Source: Armatimonadota bacterium
GTDB taxonomy: Bacteria; Armatimonadota; Zipacnadia; JAUWAU01
Length of the DNA: 64,000 nt
Reading direction: 5' to 3'
NCBI GenBank assembly: GCA_030601885.1
Contig: JAUWAU010000006.1
Location: 186,001-250,000 of the forward strand
Position 1 is the stretch's first letter, and every line of letters begins with the position of its first letter. This document shows, in pieces, positions 28,096 through 37,295 of this stretch. The notes beneath the pieces are model-generated. The model was not told the origin of the DNA. It was given only the letters and a program-made list of their open reading frames with translations, and did no database searches. The translations under genes were made by a program, and so were the position numbers.

Positions 28096-29616
28096 TTAGT
28101 CACTCTCACCGCCGTAGAAGCCCGCCAGCGCCGGAGGCGCCTCGCGGTACTTCGCGTAGAGGTCGTCATACACTGTGCGCGTCTGGGCCGAGGGCTCGAT
28201 CACTGCCGCCGGAGTCACGACCTGCTGCTGCGCCTCCTCGATCGAGGCGAACGTCCCGGAGCCGACGAAGGCGAACAGGGCGGCGCCGAGGGCCGTGGCC
28301 TCCTTCTGGCTGATGGTGCTGACGGGGAGGCCGGTTACGTCGGCGCGCATGCGGTTCCACAACTCGTTTCGCGAGCCGCCGCCGACAGCGCGAATGCCCT
28401 CGGGGTCAAAGCCCGTCGCCTTTGCCAGTATCTCGAGTGCATGGCGGAGCTGGAAGCAAAGCCCCTCGAGCGCCGCCCGGTAGACCTGCGCTCTGCTCGT
28501 GGTGATGCCCAGGCCGAGCATCGTGCCGTGCGTGTGGTGTTTCTTCGTGGGCCCGGTCTCGGGCACGAAGCTCGGCAGCACGGTGACGCCATCGGCGCCG
28601 GGCGCTACCTGCTCCGCCTCGGCAATCATCTTCGCGTACGCATCCTCTCGGCGGCCGACATCGGCGTACATGTGCTCCCGGAGCCACTCGAGCACGCCCG
28701 AGCCCATCATCAGAAGCTGCGGATTCCACAACTCCGGCACGGGATCGCACTCCACGATGAGGCCCTCGTCGAAGGCGAACCGGGTGGGCGTGAAGCGGTC
28801 CAGGCGCAGCATGAGGATCTCCCACGTGCCGCTGCTGAGGATCGCTTCCCGCGTGGACGCGCCCGAGCCGATGGCCGCAAACTGGGTATCGTGCCCGGCG
28901 GCGACCACCGGCAGCCCGGCCGGCAGGCCCGTCTGGGCGCTTGCCTCGTCGTGCACTTTTCCGATAGGCGTGCCCGGCTCGACCCAGCGCGGGAAGAAGG
29001 ATGCATCGAGCTGCGCCAGGGCGAGCATCTTCTCGGACCAGTCCCGCCGGCCCATGTCCATGGCCATCATGGTGCCGGCGCTTGTTGGCTCGATAGACAA
29101 CTCCCCGCACAGGCGCCTGCTCAGCAGCCCCGGCATCATCAGCCAGCACTGCGCCTCATCGAGCGCCGTCGGCACGTTTTCCCGAAGCCACATGAGACGT
29201 AGAATCGTGTTGAACGGGATGACCTGATAGCCCGTCTCCGCAAAGGCCTCCCAGGGCCCCATGCGCTCCGGCAGGCGGCGCACCAGGTCCTCGGTGCGGT
29301 CGTCCTGCCAGCAGATTGGCGGGTACGTGAGACTGCCATCGCTGCGGACCGGTGCGCCATCGGCCCCCCACGTGGTGATCGTGACGGCCCGGATCCAATC
29401 GGCGGGGAGATCGCCACAGACATCCGTGCACGCGCTGCAGATCGTCTGCCAGAGCCCGTCCGGATCCCAGATGAGCCAGCCCTCCTCGCCGCCGGGCTGA
29501 GCCACCGGTCCGTTGGGACGGCTCGCGCTCTTCACGATCTCGCCGCTCGTGTCAACAGCCGCCGCGGTGAGGTTCGTTGCGCCACAGTCTAGAACGATGG
29601 CCACATCGTTCTGCAT
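28096..29616 (-). CDS. fucK: L-fuculokinase-like FGGY sugar kinase
   Basis: A 506-residue carbohydrate kinase. N-terminal phosphate-binding LDCGATNLTAAAVD, then AGHDTQFAAIGSG, SSGTWEILML, GSGVLEWLREHMY and GGGSRNELWN follow the order and wording of E. coli FucK, closer than to xylulokinase XylB. It would phosphorylate L-fuculose or a related ketose in the cytoplasm. The ATG follows AGGAGG. It leads an operon with the GH10 enzyme, so a xylulokinase-like role cannot be excluded. Confidence 0.82.
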   Translation of the reverse strand: MQNDVAIVLDCGATNLTAAAVDTSGEIVKSASRPNGPVAQPGGEEGWLIWDPDGLWQTICSACTDVCGDLPADWIRAVTITTWGADGAPVRSDGSLTYPPICWQDDRTEDLVRRLPERMGPWEAFAETGYQVIPFNTILRLMWLRENVPTALDEAQCWLMMPGLLSRRLCGELSIEPTSAGTMMAMDMGRRDWSEKMLALAQLDASFFPRWVEPGTPIGKVHDEASAQTGLPAGLPVVAAGHDTQFAAIGSGASTREAILSSGTWEILMLRLDRFTPTRFAFDEGLIVECDPVPELWNPQLLMMGSGVLEWLREHMYADVGRREDAYAKMIAEAEQVAPGADGVTVLPSFVPETGPTKKHHTHGTMLGLGITTSRAQVYRAALEGLCFQLRHALEILAKATGFDPEGIRAVGGGSRNELWNRMRADVTGLPVSTISQKEATALGAALFAFVGSGTFASIEEAQQQVVTPAAVIEPSAQTRTVYDDLYAKYREAPPALAGFYGGESD

Positions 29617-29656
29617 TGATGCCTCCTGCCGTCGGTCGGTTGGGATACTCCATCAG

Positions 29657-30097
29657 TCAGTGTGTTGAGTTCTCACCAGCCTCTGGCGACTCGAAGTCGA
29701 GCGCCTCGGCCACCGCCACGATGACGGCCTTCGCGTCGGCGATGGCAGCGGCCGACTGGTCGGCGTCAAAGCTCCGGCATGGCGACGCGCCGCCGATCGC
29801 GTTAGGGTAACGCGTCGTGGCGTAGTACAGGTCGAGGTGCCGGCATGCGGGCGCAAGCTGGGCCAGCTCGGGATAGTGGCGAGCAGCCTCGTCCACCAGG
29901 TTCTGGGTCGCGTGCGTCGTGATGGCGCGGCGGCGGCGCGCATAAAGCACGGCCTTGAGGGCCTTCTCGGCAGCTTGCTGACAGTGGAAGCAGGCGTCAG
30001 CGTGGAAGCCGCCTTGCGCCACGTGCGCCGCCAGCCGGAGGTCGTCCGCCGCCTGCTCGAACCACACCCGCGCCGCTTCACGATTCTGATCGCGCAT
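29657..30097 (-). CDS. HEPN-domain protein of an MNT/HEPN pair
   Basis: A 146-residue HEPN protein. WFEQAADDLRLAAHVAQGG, CFHCQQAAEKALKAVLYARR and THATQNLVDEAARHYPEL are the standard helices of the HEPN partner of minimal nucleotidyltransferases. In characterised MNT/HEPN toxin-antitoxin systems the HEPN protein is the RNase-like toxin, silenced by AMPylation or binding. It overlaps the upstream MNT gene by 20 bp, the usual coupling. Confidence 0.85.
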   Translation of the reverse strand: MRDQNREAARVWFEQAADDLRLAAHVAQGGFHADACFHCQQAAEKALKAVLYARRRRAITTHATQNLVDEAARHYPELAQLAPACRHLDLYYATTRYPNAIGGASPCRSFDADQSAAAIADAKAVIVAVAEALDFESPEAGENSTH

Positions 30098-30434
30098 ACA
30101 GTCGCACTCCCTCCTCGAGGATCTCCATCAGGAACGGCCACTCCGAATCCTGCATCTGTGCGTACTCCGCCGGCGTATAGATGAACGCCTGCACTTCCAT
30201 GCCCGTATCGTTCAGCTCAGCCACCGTCAGGGCGCGGTCAATGAAGGGTCGATCATCATCCGCCACGATCATGAGGTCCACATCGCTGAGCTCGTGGTAG
30301 TCCCCATATGCGAAGGAGCCGAAGAGCCAGACTTCGTACGGCTCGTAACGCTCGATGATGCGATGCACCAGCCGCCGGATGCGCGCCTGGATGTCCGCGT
30401 CCTCGATTATACTGTCCTCACACAGAACGCACAT
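30078..30434 (-). CDS. MNT-type nucleotidyltransferase (antitoxin)
   Basis: A 118-residue minimal nucleotidyltransferase. The catalytic motif is VWLFGSFAYGDYHELSDVDL, with GS and DxD at normal spacing. It is the partner and likely antitoxin of the overlapping HEPN gene downstream. Tail residues (EWPFLMEILEEGVRLY) are typical. This pair differs from the tandem MNT/HEPN locus at 44938-46080. Confidence 0.88.
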   Translation of the reverse strand: MCVLCEDSIIEDADIQARIRRLVHRIIERYEPYEVWLFGSFAYGDYHELSDVDLMIVADDDRPFIDRALTVAELNDTGMEVQAFIYTPAEYAQMQDSEWPFLMEILEEGVRLYARSES

Positions 30435-30650
30435 GTCATTCTATCTGCCGATGCTGAAGGTTTCGCGCCCCGGCCACGCACCCCTGCCTGAGCCCGGCCC
30501 GCTATGCTGCGCCGGTGCGTCCGGATGCTCTCGAAAGAAGGCAGGTGCCCGCAGCGCAACGAAGAGGAAGCTGTGGCATCTCATGTCCAATACGGAGCCG
30601 TTACGCACGGTGAATACACCTACGCCGAAGGTCTCGCCGGAATCTCGGGG

Positions 30651-30848
30651 ACTGAGGGGCTGTTGAAAAACCCGGGCCCCGGCGGCTCGTCGTCTGGCCA
30701 CCGGCCGCCCACCGCGTAGGTCGGCCTTCCGCCTTCGCGAGAGGGACGAAGCTTCGGCGGAGTCCCTTCCAGGCCGACATCGCGGGCTGGAAAGCTCGCG
30801 CTACGCGAACGGGCGTGTGGCCTGGGTTTTTCAACAGCTCCACTGACT
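30651..30848. repeat. Terminal-inverted-repeat element, copy 2 (about 198 bp)
   Basis: Ends GGGGCTGTTGAAAAACCC (30656) and GGGTTTTTCAACAGCTCC face each other. The core again has GTCTGGCCACCG and CGTAGGTCGGCC. A 36-bp palindromic unit with GAAGCTTCGGCGGAGTCCCT is nested inside (about 30731-30768) where copy 1 has none. The rest of the 522-bp gap between the MNT gene and the HD gene shows no gene. Confidence 0.72.
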
Positions 30849-30956
30849 GCGAAACTCCAACGGCCGCGTGCTTCGGTGAAGCCTTGGCGCCGGGTTTGGC
30901 AGTCTGCCCCTTGTATCCCGTCCTCAGCACCGCGCCATCCGACGAGACGAAAGGAC

Positions 30957-31775
30957 GTGGACGTAACGCGAAGTAAGACTGCGATCAGCGAGGACTTGAT
31001 TCCGGCGCTTCAGCGCCTATTGCAGGAACGGCTGGAGCATTGGCCCGAGCAGTGGGAGCGCTACCATTGGCCCGGCTACACCTACGATCATACGCTGCGG
31101 GTGCGCAGCTTGGCCGTGGCGATGGCGCCCGACGAGGGGGCTGACGCTGTGATCGTCGAGCTGGCCGCGCTGCTGCACGATATCGCAAAGGACGCCGGTG
31201 AGGATCACGGGGAGGCAGGCGCGAGGGAGGCGGAGCGTATCCTACGGTCCCGCGGCGTTGCCGGCGATGTGCTGGGTGCCGTCTGCTCTGCCATCGCCAC
31301 GCACACGGGGAAGAACACGCCCGATCATCCGGTTGAGAACCGGGTGCTGGGCGATGCCGACCTCATCGATGCCAACTTCGGCCTCGTGGCCGCGTGGCGG
31401 TTCATCACCATCCGCGCTGGCCACGAGATGCCCCTGGGCGAGACGATCGAGTCCATGGAGGAGTGGCTACCGCGCAAGGATGCGCTCATGGAGAAGCTGC
31501 TCACGGAGACGGGCCGGCGCATCGCGCGCTCGCGCTCGGAGCGAATGCGCACTTTCTACGTCGATCTGCGGGCGGCGTTCGAGAGCGAGTCGCCGGACCA
31601 TCGCTACTCGCTCGCCAACGCAGCGCGACACATGGCGAAGAGCTACACCACGGGTCGGCTCTCGACGCAGATCGAGCAGATCGCCGCCGATGCCGATCGG
31701 CACGCCGGGGGCACCACGCCAGACGTTGAGGAGCTGTGTCGCCTGCTGCGGGCGGAGATAGCGGGGGAGGCGTAA
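30957..31775 (+). CDS. HD-domain phosphohydrolase
   Basis: A protein of about 272 residues with an HD domain: YDHTLRVR, then LLHDIAKD carrying the HD doublet, and later THTGKNTPDHPVENRVLGDADLID with the final Asp. Such proteins hydrolyse nucleotides or other phosphates with metal ions. The C-terminal half is helical (RIARSRSERMRTFYVDLRAA) and unassigned. The GTG at 30957 has AAAGGA unusually close, so the start is uncertain; an in-frame GTG at 30876 is possible. Confidence 0.78.
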   Translation: MDVTRSKTAISEDLIPALQRLLQERLEHWPEQWERYHWPGYTYDHTLRVRSLAVAMAPDEGADAVIVELAALLHDIAKDAGEDHGEAGAREAERILRSRGVAGDVLGAVCSAIATHTGKNTPDHPVENRVLGDADLIDANFGLVAAWRFITIRAGHEMPLGETIESMEEWLPRKDALMEKLLTETGRRIARSRSERMRTFYVDLRAAFESESPDHRYSLANAARHMAKSYTTGRLSTQIEQIAADADRHAGGTTPDVEELCRLLRAEIAGEA

Positions 31776-31898
31776 GCGAGACGGCGAAAAGGGCTAAGCA
31801 CGGGGGGCCGAATCAGCGTGGCCGGGCGAGAAAGCTCCGCACCTGGGCGTCCGGGGTGATGCTGGTCCTTCCTTTTATGCTTGACCCTTTTCCCGGCC

Positions 31899-32360
31899 TC
31901 ATTCAGCCGCTTGCCGTGCCAACTCGCCGCCGGCCTCCTCGCACCGGTGGGCGATGTCGTCGGCGGACTGGGCGTCGGTGGCAACGACGCCGGGCAACAT
32001 GGACATGCCATGGTGAGAGCCGAAGGCGAGCTCGATCATCTTCACGCATTGCTTGGCGTCGCGCTCGGTGCCCGCTGAGCTGAATGCCAGGCCCGCCTTG
32101 TCCTTGAGCCGCCGACTGCCGTAAAGGCGTATCGACTCGTCGATGAGCTTCTTCACCTGCCAGGTCACGTTGCTGAAATACGATGGCGAGCCGATGGCGA
32201 TGCCGTCCGCTCCGGTCAGATCAGCCCCCTCGCATGCCTCGGCCATCTTCACGCTCACGTGAGCGCCGGCCCGCTCGGCCCCGCGCCTGATGGCCTCTGC
32301 CATGCGCTTGGTGTGCTCCTGTTTGCTGTCGTACACCACGAGTACGCTGCTCGTTGCCAA
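31899..32360 (-). CDS. Flavodoxin/WrbA-like FMN protein
   Basis: A 153-residue flavodoxin-fold protein. LVVYDSKQEHTKRMAEAIRRGAE is the FMN phosphate-binding loop, and GADGIAIGSPSYFSNVTWQVK and FSSAGTERD are the isoalloxazine-binding loops. Length fits short-chain NAD(P)H-quinone reductase or flavodoxin proteins. Redox partner and role are unknown. Confidence 0.85.
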   Translation of the reverse strand: MATSSVLVVYDSKQEHTKRMAEAIRRGAERAGAHVSVKMAEACEGADLTGADGIAIGSPSYFSNVTWQVKKLIDESIRLYGSRRLKDKAGLAFSSAGTERDAKQCVKMIELAFGSHHGMSMLPGVVATDAQSADDIAHRCEEAGGELARQAAE

Positions 32361-32424
32361 GGCTCATGCCTCCTGTCTCGCGCGCGCCTCCAACTGCACG
32401 CCCCCGCGAGGGTGTGCCGACGTA

Positions 32425-33672
32425 TCAGCCCCGCAGGACCATTCCCTGTTCTCTGAGCTTTGCCTGCAGAGCCGGTATGGGCAGGGCATTCGCCGGGATC
32501 TGGGACTCAGCGGCGATGGCGGCAGCGACCCCGGCGGCCTGCCCGGTGCACATGCATGGCGGGATGACTCGGATCGGGCCCTGCGCCTCGTGTGTGGCGG
32601 AGATGCACCGGCCGCCCACCCAGAGGTTGTCCAGGCTCCGCGAGTAGACGCACCGATACGGCACCTCGAACTCGTTGCCCCAGCCGCCGATTCGGGCGAT
32701 GGCGTCGTCGAACTCGCGGCTGCCCTTCACGTCCTCGATCGTCAGCACGTGATCGCCCAGCACCTGCCGACTGCAGCGCACCCCGAGCTGGCTCGACGTC
32801 TCCAGCAGCACGGCGTCCTCGAAGCCCGGGACGTTCTCGCGGTAGTAGCACAGCGACTCGAACAGGATCTTCCGCGACTCCAGCTCCATCGTCGTCAGGT
32901 CGGCCACGCTGATGGTCGAGTACTCGCCCTCGAAGCCGGGCCGGCCCGATGGCCAGTGCACGCCCGAGAGGTACAGGTCGAGCAGTCGCTTGTTCATATG
33001 CGCGCCGGGGAAGGTCAGCAGCTTGCGCCGCGCCAGCTCTTCCCGCAGTTGCTCACCCTTCTCGTTGGCGTAAGCCTGGTGCCGCGCCTCGTCAATGTTC
33101 GCCAGCTTGTACAGCAGCGTGATGCGCTTCGTGCCGTACTCGTACTCCGCATCCGCGAACCATGCCAGGTCCCCGTCGCCGCTGCAGTCCACGAAGGCCT
33201 TGGCGCGGATCGCCTGCCGGCCCTCCTTGCTCTCAGTGATGATGGCCTCCATGCGCCGGTCCTGGACGACGGCCGCGGTCGCCCACGAGTGCAGCCGCAC
33301 CTCAACCCCGGCTTCATCCGCGAGCAGCACACAGATGCACTTCCCCAGCTCCGGGTCGAAGTGGCACATCCTCCCCCGGTCGCGGACGTCCCAGTAGTCG
33401 CCCACTTCCTTGAGCTTTCCCACGAACTCGTTCATCACGCCGCCGAAGAACTCGCTGCCAGGATCGTACAGGGTCTCTCCCTGCAGCATCACCACCAGCC
33501 CGGCGGTCATCTGCCCGCCGAGGCAGCCGTAGCGCTCCACCAGGAGTGTGCTCGCCCCGCTGCGGGCGGCCCCCACCGCCGCGGCGACACCCGCCGTGCC
33601 GCCTCCGATGACAGCCACGTCTACATCGTCCACGACTGGAATATCTCTGGCCGGCTCAGCAATCGTTTCCAT
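32425..33672 (-). CDS. FAD-dependent oxidoreductase
   Basis: A 415-residue flavoprotein of the FAD_oxidored family. VDVAVIGGGTAGVAAAVGAAR is the dinucleotide-binding motif and LLVERYGCLGGQMTAG follows at the usual distance; the second FAD contact is in LDNLWVGGRCISATHEA. These proteins are widespread in glycan-degrading Planctomycetes and Armatimonadota; substrates are unknown. The start at 33672 is the ATG nearest the FAD motif; a long upstream open frame overlaps the next gene's promoter region and is not convincing. Confidence 0.85.
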   Translation of the reverse strand: METIAEPARDIPVVDDVDVAVIGGGTAGVAAAVGAARSGASTLLVERYGCLGGQMTAGLVVMLQGETLYDPGSEFFGGVMNEFVGKLKEVGDYWDVRDRGRMCHFDPELGKCICVLLADEAGVEVRLHSWATAAVVQDRRMEAIITESKEGRQAIRAKAFVDCSGDGDLAWFADAEYEYGTKRITLLYKLANIDEARHQAYANEKGEQLREELARRKLLTFPGAHMNKRLLDLYLSGVHWPSGRPGFEGEYSTISVADLTTMELESRKILFESLCYYRENVPGFEDAVLLETSSQLGVRCSRQVLGDHVLTIEDVKGSREFDDAIARIGGWGNEFEVPYRCVYSRSLDNLWVGGRCISATHEAQGPIRVIPPCMCTGQAAGVAAAIAAESQIPANALPIPALQAKLREQGMVLRG

Positions 33673-33935
33673 CGTGGCCCTCGCTGTTTTCGCGCCTTCA
33701 TTCTGCAAGCGCGTTGGATTAGCCGCACGCCGCGGGGGAAGTGCGCCACAAGCGGCCCAGTGACCTTCCCGGCGCGAGGACAATTGCGCGGAGGAGGACG
33801 GCATCTGTCCGGGCGGGAAGAGTGTCGGCAGACAGGACGCGGCGCCGGCCGCGGATCGGCGATCTGCCGGACCTGGTGTCGGCGCGGGCGTACTCAGCGA
33901 CATTCTGCGCCGTCAGTTGGAGGAGAGAGTGAGTC

Positions 33936-35339
33936 ATGCGTCCGATGACAGCGATCACCTGGTGCAGCGTTTGCCTGTTGCTCGTGGGATGTGCCCTCCC
34001 AACCGCAGCATTGCCCGCCTTCCCGGGCGCCGAGGGCTGGGGCACGGACACTCCGGGAGGGCGTGGTGGCAAGATAATCTTCGTGACCAATCTGAATGAC
34101 GACGGGCCCGGCTCGTTCCGCGAGGCGCTTAACACCGAGGGCCCGCGGGTCATCCTGTTCCGCGTCAGCGGGGTCATACAACTGGAGAAATCCCTGGTGC
34201 TCGGCGGAACGGAGACGCCTGAGGGCGACAACCGGTACTCCTATGTCACCGTGGCGGGGCACAGTGCCCCGGGTGGAGGCATCATCATTGCCGGTCAGAC
34301 ATTCCACATCGGTCGCGGCGTCCACGATGTGGTGCTTCGGCATCTGCGCTTTCGCAATGCACGGAGGTCCGATGGGATCAGCTTCTTGAACGGGTCGCGG
34401 AGGGTAGTGGTGGACCATTGCTCCGTGAGCTGGGCCACGGACGAGAACTTCGGCTTTTTCGGCGACAACAAGGAGATCACGGTTCAGTACTCCACCATCG
34501 CGGAAGGCCTCATGCAGGGCGAGCATTCGAAGGGCGGCCACAGCATGGGAATGCTCGTGTCGCGTGGCGCGCACCACGTGTCGATTCATCACAACTACCT
34601 CGCCAGCAACAACAACCGCAATCCACAGCTCGTCGGCAATAACCTCCCCGACCGCGAGCGGTTTGGCCTCATCTTCCCGGTGTTCGATGTCCGGAACAAT
34701 GTGGTCTACAACTACCGCATTGGCACGAACCTATCACTTGGCGCTCAGGCCAACGTTGTGGCCAACGTATACGTGGCAGGCCCGGATACGGGAGACCGCC
34801 CGCCCATCATGCTCATGCAGCCCCATACAGGCAACCGCGCCTACCTTGAGGCGAACATCGGCCCGGGGCTTGAGCGAGGGGATCAGCGAACGCTCGTGCG
34901 GCTGGTCCGGACGATGGACGAGGAGGATATCCCTCGCGAGCCAGGAGAATCTGCTGTCGTGGGGACGCCCTTCGCGGCCGCGCCCGTGACCACGCTGGCA
35001 CCCGATCAGGTCGTTGACCGCGTCGTGCCCATTGCCGGCGCTCTGCCGCACGATCCGACGGATCTGCGGCTGATCGAAGAATTCCGGACCAAGGCAGGTG
35101 CGTGTGGAGCACCACAGCGGACCCACGACTCGCCGATCCCCGCCCCGGCGCCGGGGAACCCGGCGCCGGACGCCGACAACGACGGCATGCCTGATGCGTG
35201 GGAGGAGGCGCACGGACTGAACCCCCGTAACCCCGAGGACGCCCACGGCGACCGTGACGCGGATGGCTACACCAATGTCGAGGAATACCTCAACGATGTC
35301 GCCGAGCGGCTGGAAAAGGAAGCCGCGGCGAGGTGGTAG
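33936..35339 (+). CDS. Secreted pectate lyase with calcium-binding repeats
   Basis: A 467-residue exported PL1-type pectate lyase. A signal sequence (VCLLLVGCALPTAALP) is followed by FPGAEGWGTDTPGGRGG, the parallel beta-helix with VVVDHCSVSWATDENF (the calcium- and substrate-binding vWiDH-like region) and HHNYLASNNNRNPQL. The C-terminus carries a thrombospondin type 3/dockerin-like stretch (DADNDGMPDAWEEAHGLNP, then DRDADGYTNVEEYLN) that should bind calcium. It cleaves polygalacturonate outside the cell. The GHMP sugar kinase downstream may use the product sugars. Confidence 0.9.
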   Translation: MRPMTAITWCSVCLLLVGCALPTAALPAFPGAEGWGTDTPGGRGGKIIFVTNLNDDGPGSFREALNTEGPRVILFRVSGVIQLEKSLVLGGTETPEGDNRYSYVTVAGHSAPGGGIIIAGQTFHIGRGVHDVVLRHLRFRNARRSDGISFLNGSRRVVVDHCSVSWATDENFGFFGDNKEITVQYSTIAEGLMQGEHSKGGHSMGMLVSRGAHHVSIHHNYLASNNNRNPQLVGNNLPDRERFGLIFPVFDVRNNVVYNYRIGTNLSLGAQANVVANVYVAGPDTGDRPPIMLMQPHTGNRAYLEANIGPGLERGDQRTLVRLVRTMDEEDIPREPGESAVVGTPFAAAPVTTLAPDQVVDRVVPIAGALPHDPTDLRLIEEFRTKAGACGAPQRTHDSPIPAPAPGNPAPDADNDGMPDAWEEAHGLNPRNPEDAHGDRDADGYTNVEEYLNDVAERLEKEAAARW

Positions 35340-35423
35340 GCGCGCCGGGCCGCACGCCGCCGTCCCCGAACGCAGGGATGGTCCTACGCAGCGACGAAGC
35401 ATCTCCGTGTTCTCCGCGCGAAA

Positions 35424-37169
35424 ATGGCAGAAGGGTATGAGTCTGAACTGAGCAGCCAACCAAGCATTCACGAGGCAGCCACACGCCCCGGGTACCCGCG
35501 GCCGGGTCGCTATCCCCCCCGGCCCTTCGGCAAGCTCATCGCGGCCACTATCTGTAAGGCGGATGCGGCGCCCCCGGCTTTTCGCCGCATCTATGGCGAC
35601 GATCTCGAGCTCATTGAGCAGCGGCTCAAGGCGTATCGCGCGGCGCTCCGCGCGTGCGGACAATATGGTCACGACCAGGACATCGCACTCGTGCGGTCTC
35701 CGTGCAGGATCAACCTCATGGGCGTGCACGTTGACCATCGGCGCGGCGAGCTGAACTACCTGGCGCACAGCCGCGAGGTGATCATGGCGGCCTCCCTGCG
35801 AGACGACCACGAGGTGGCGCTCGTGAACACCGAGGCGGACCTATTCCCGCCGCGACGGTTCCGCATAAGCGAGGAGATGCAGCGAGGGCCGTGGGACGAC
35901 TGGATGGAGTACATCGAGAGTCCTGGCGTCTCGGGTGAGTTGGAGCGGACCCGGGGTGACTGGGTCAATTACGTCAGAGGTGCGGTGCTGCGCCTGCAGC
36001 ATCGCTTCCCCGATCGTCCACTGCGCGGCATGAACCTCGCTGTCACCGGCGACATCCCGCGGTCCGGCGGCCTCAGCTCGTCATCGGCGGTGTTCGTGGC
36101 GACGATAATGGCCACGCTGTGCCTCAACGACCTCGACGTGGAGCCCGATGAGCTGGTGGAGCTGTGCGGCGAGGGTGAGTGGTACGTGGGTACGCGCGGC
36201 GGCGCCGGGGATCACGCTGCCATGATTTTCGCCAGACGCCAGCACATCGCCCGCTTGCGCTGCTTCCCGTTGGAGCTGCTCGAGTACGTCGCCGTTCCAG
36301 ACGGCTACGATGTCGTCATCTGCAACTCGCTTCGTCAAGCGCAGAAGTCCAAGGGCGAGCTGAGCGCCTACAACGAGACCATCGCCGCCTATGGCACCTG
36401 CCTGATGCTCGTAAAGGATGTGCTCGTGAGGGAAATCGGGCTGGAGGCCGCCATCGTGGAGCAAAAGGTACATCACCTCGGCGACATCAATCTGAACGGG
36501 GGCCTCTTCCCCGACGAGTTGATGTACCAGGTGCTCAAGCGCATTCCCGCGCTGATTACGCGCGAGGAGCTGCTGGCGCGGCTTCCGCAACAGCGGGGTG
36601 CCCTCGAAACCATCTTCAAAACTCACGACGAGCCCGAGCGGGGCTACCGGTCGCGCGCGGTGGCCATGTTCGGCCTCTCAGAGATAGCCCGCAGCAGCGC
36701 GTGCGCCGAGATGCTGAAACGCGAGGACATGGCCTCCTTCGGGGAGCTGATGTACATCTCGCATGACGGGGATCGCGTGATGACCTTCGACGCGGACGGC
36801 AATCAGGCCCCCTGGGACAACGAGCGAACGCGGGTGACCGATGCGTATCTCGACCAACTGATCGGCGACCTCAAGAGCGGCGATAATAAGCGGCGGGAGG
36901 GCGCGCGGCTTATGTATCAGCATGGCGGTTATCGGTGCAGTTGTGAGGAGCTGGATCAGCTCGTGGACATCTGTCGCGGCGTTGATGGGGTCCTTGGGGC
37001 GGGCCTCACGGGCGCCGGCTTCGGCGGCTGCGTGTTGGCCTTGGTGGAATCCGGGTGCACCGAGGCATTGTTGAAGACCCTGGATGAGAAGTACTACAAG
37101 GCACGCGGCCTGCCATTCAGCGCGGAGACGTGTGAGTCGGTTGAAGGCGCGGGAGTGGTGGATGTGTAG
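35424..37169 (+). CDS. GHMP sugar kinase (galactokinase/galacturonokinase-like)
   Basis: A 581-residue GHMP kinase, longer than galactokinase (about 390). The galactokinase signature reads SPCRINLMGVHVDHRRG (about 92-108), followed by the phosphate loop SGGLSSSSAVF and the C-terminal motif TGAGFGGCVLAL. The His-Val-Asp-His wording is nearer to the galacturonokinase/arabinokinase branch than to GalK; the substrate remains open. It lies 84 bp after the pectate lyase gene and 126 bp before the giant protein, on the same strand, so it could belong to either pectin use or the giant's pathway. Confidence 0.8.
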   Translation: MAEGYESELSSQPSIHEAATRPGYPRPGRYPPRPFGKLIAATICKADAAPPAFRRIYGDDLELIEQRLKAYRAALRACGQYGHDQDIALVRSPCRINLMGVHVDHRRGELNYLAHSREVIMAASLRDDHEVALVNTEADLFPPRRFRISEEMQRGPWDDWMEYIESPGVSGELERTRGDWVNYVRGAVLRLQHRFPDRPLRGMNLAVTGDIPRSGGLSSSSAVFVATIMATLCLNDLDVEPDELVELCGEGEWYVGTRGGAGDHAAMIFARRQHIARLRCFPLELLEYVAVPDGYDVVICNSLRQAQKSKGELSAYNETIAAYGTCLMLVKDVLVREIGLEAAIVEQKVHHLGDINLNGGLFPDELMYQVLKRIPALITREELLARLPQQRGALETIFKTHDEPERGYRSRAVAMFGLSEIARSSACAEMLKREDMASFGELMYISHDGDRVMTFDADGNQAPWDNERTRVTDAYLDQLIGDLKSGDNKRREGARLMYQHGGYRCSCEELDQLVDICRGVDGVLGAGLTGAGFGGCVLALVESGCTEALLKTLDEKYYKARGLPFSAETCESVEGAGVVDV

Positions 37170-37295
37170 GGTAGAGCGGGGCGACGCCTCAGCACGGACG
37201 ATGTGCAGTTCCCCTAAACTGCCACGCGCACTGACACGCCGTCAGCCCCCCACCGGCGACACAGACATCATCAGAACCGTTGGAGCGAAGTACCG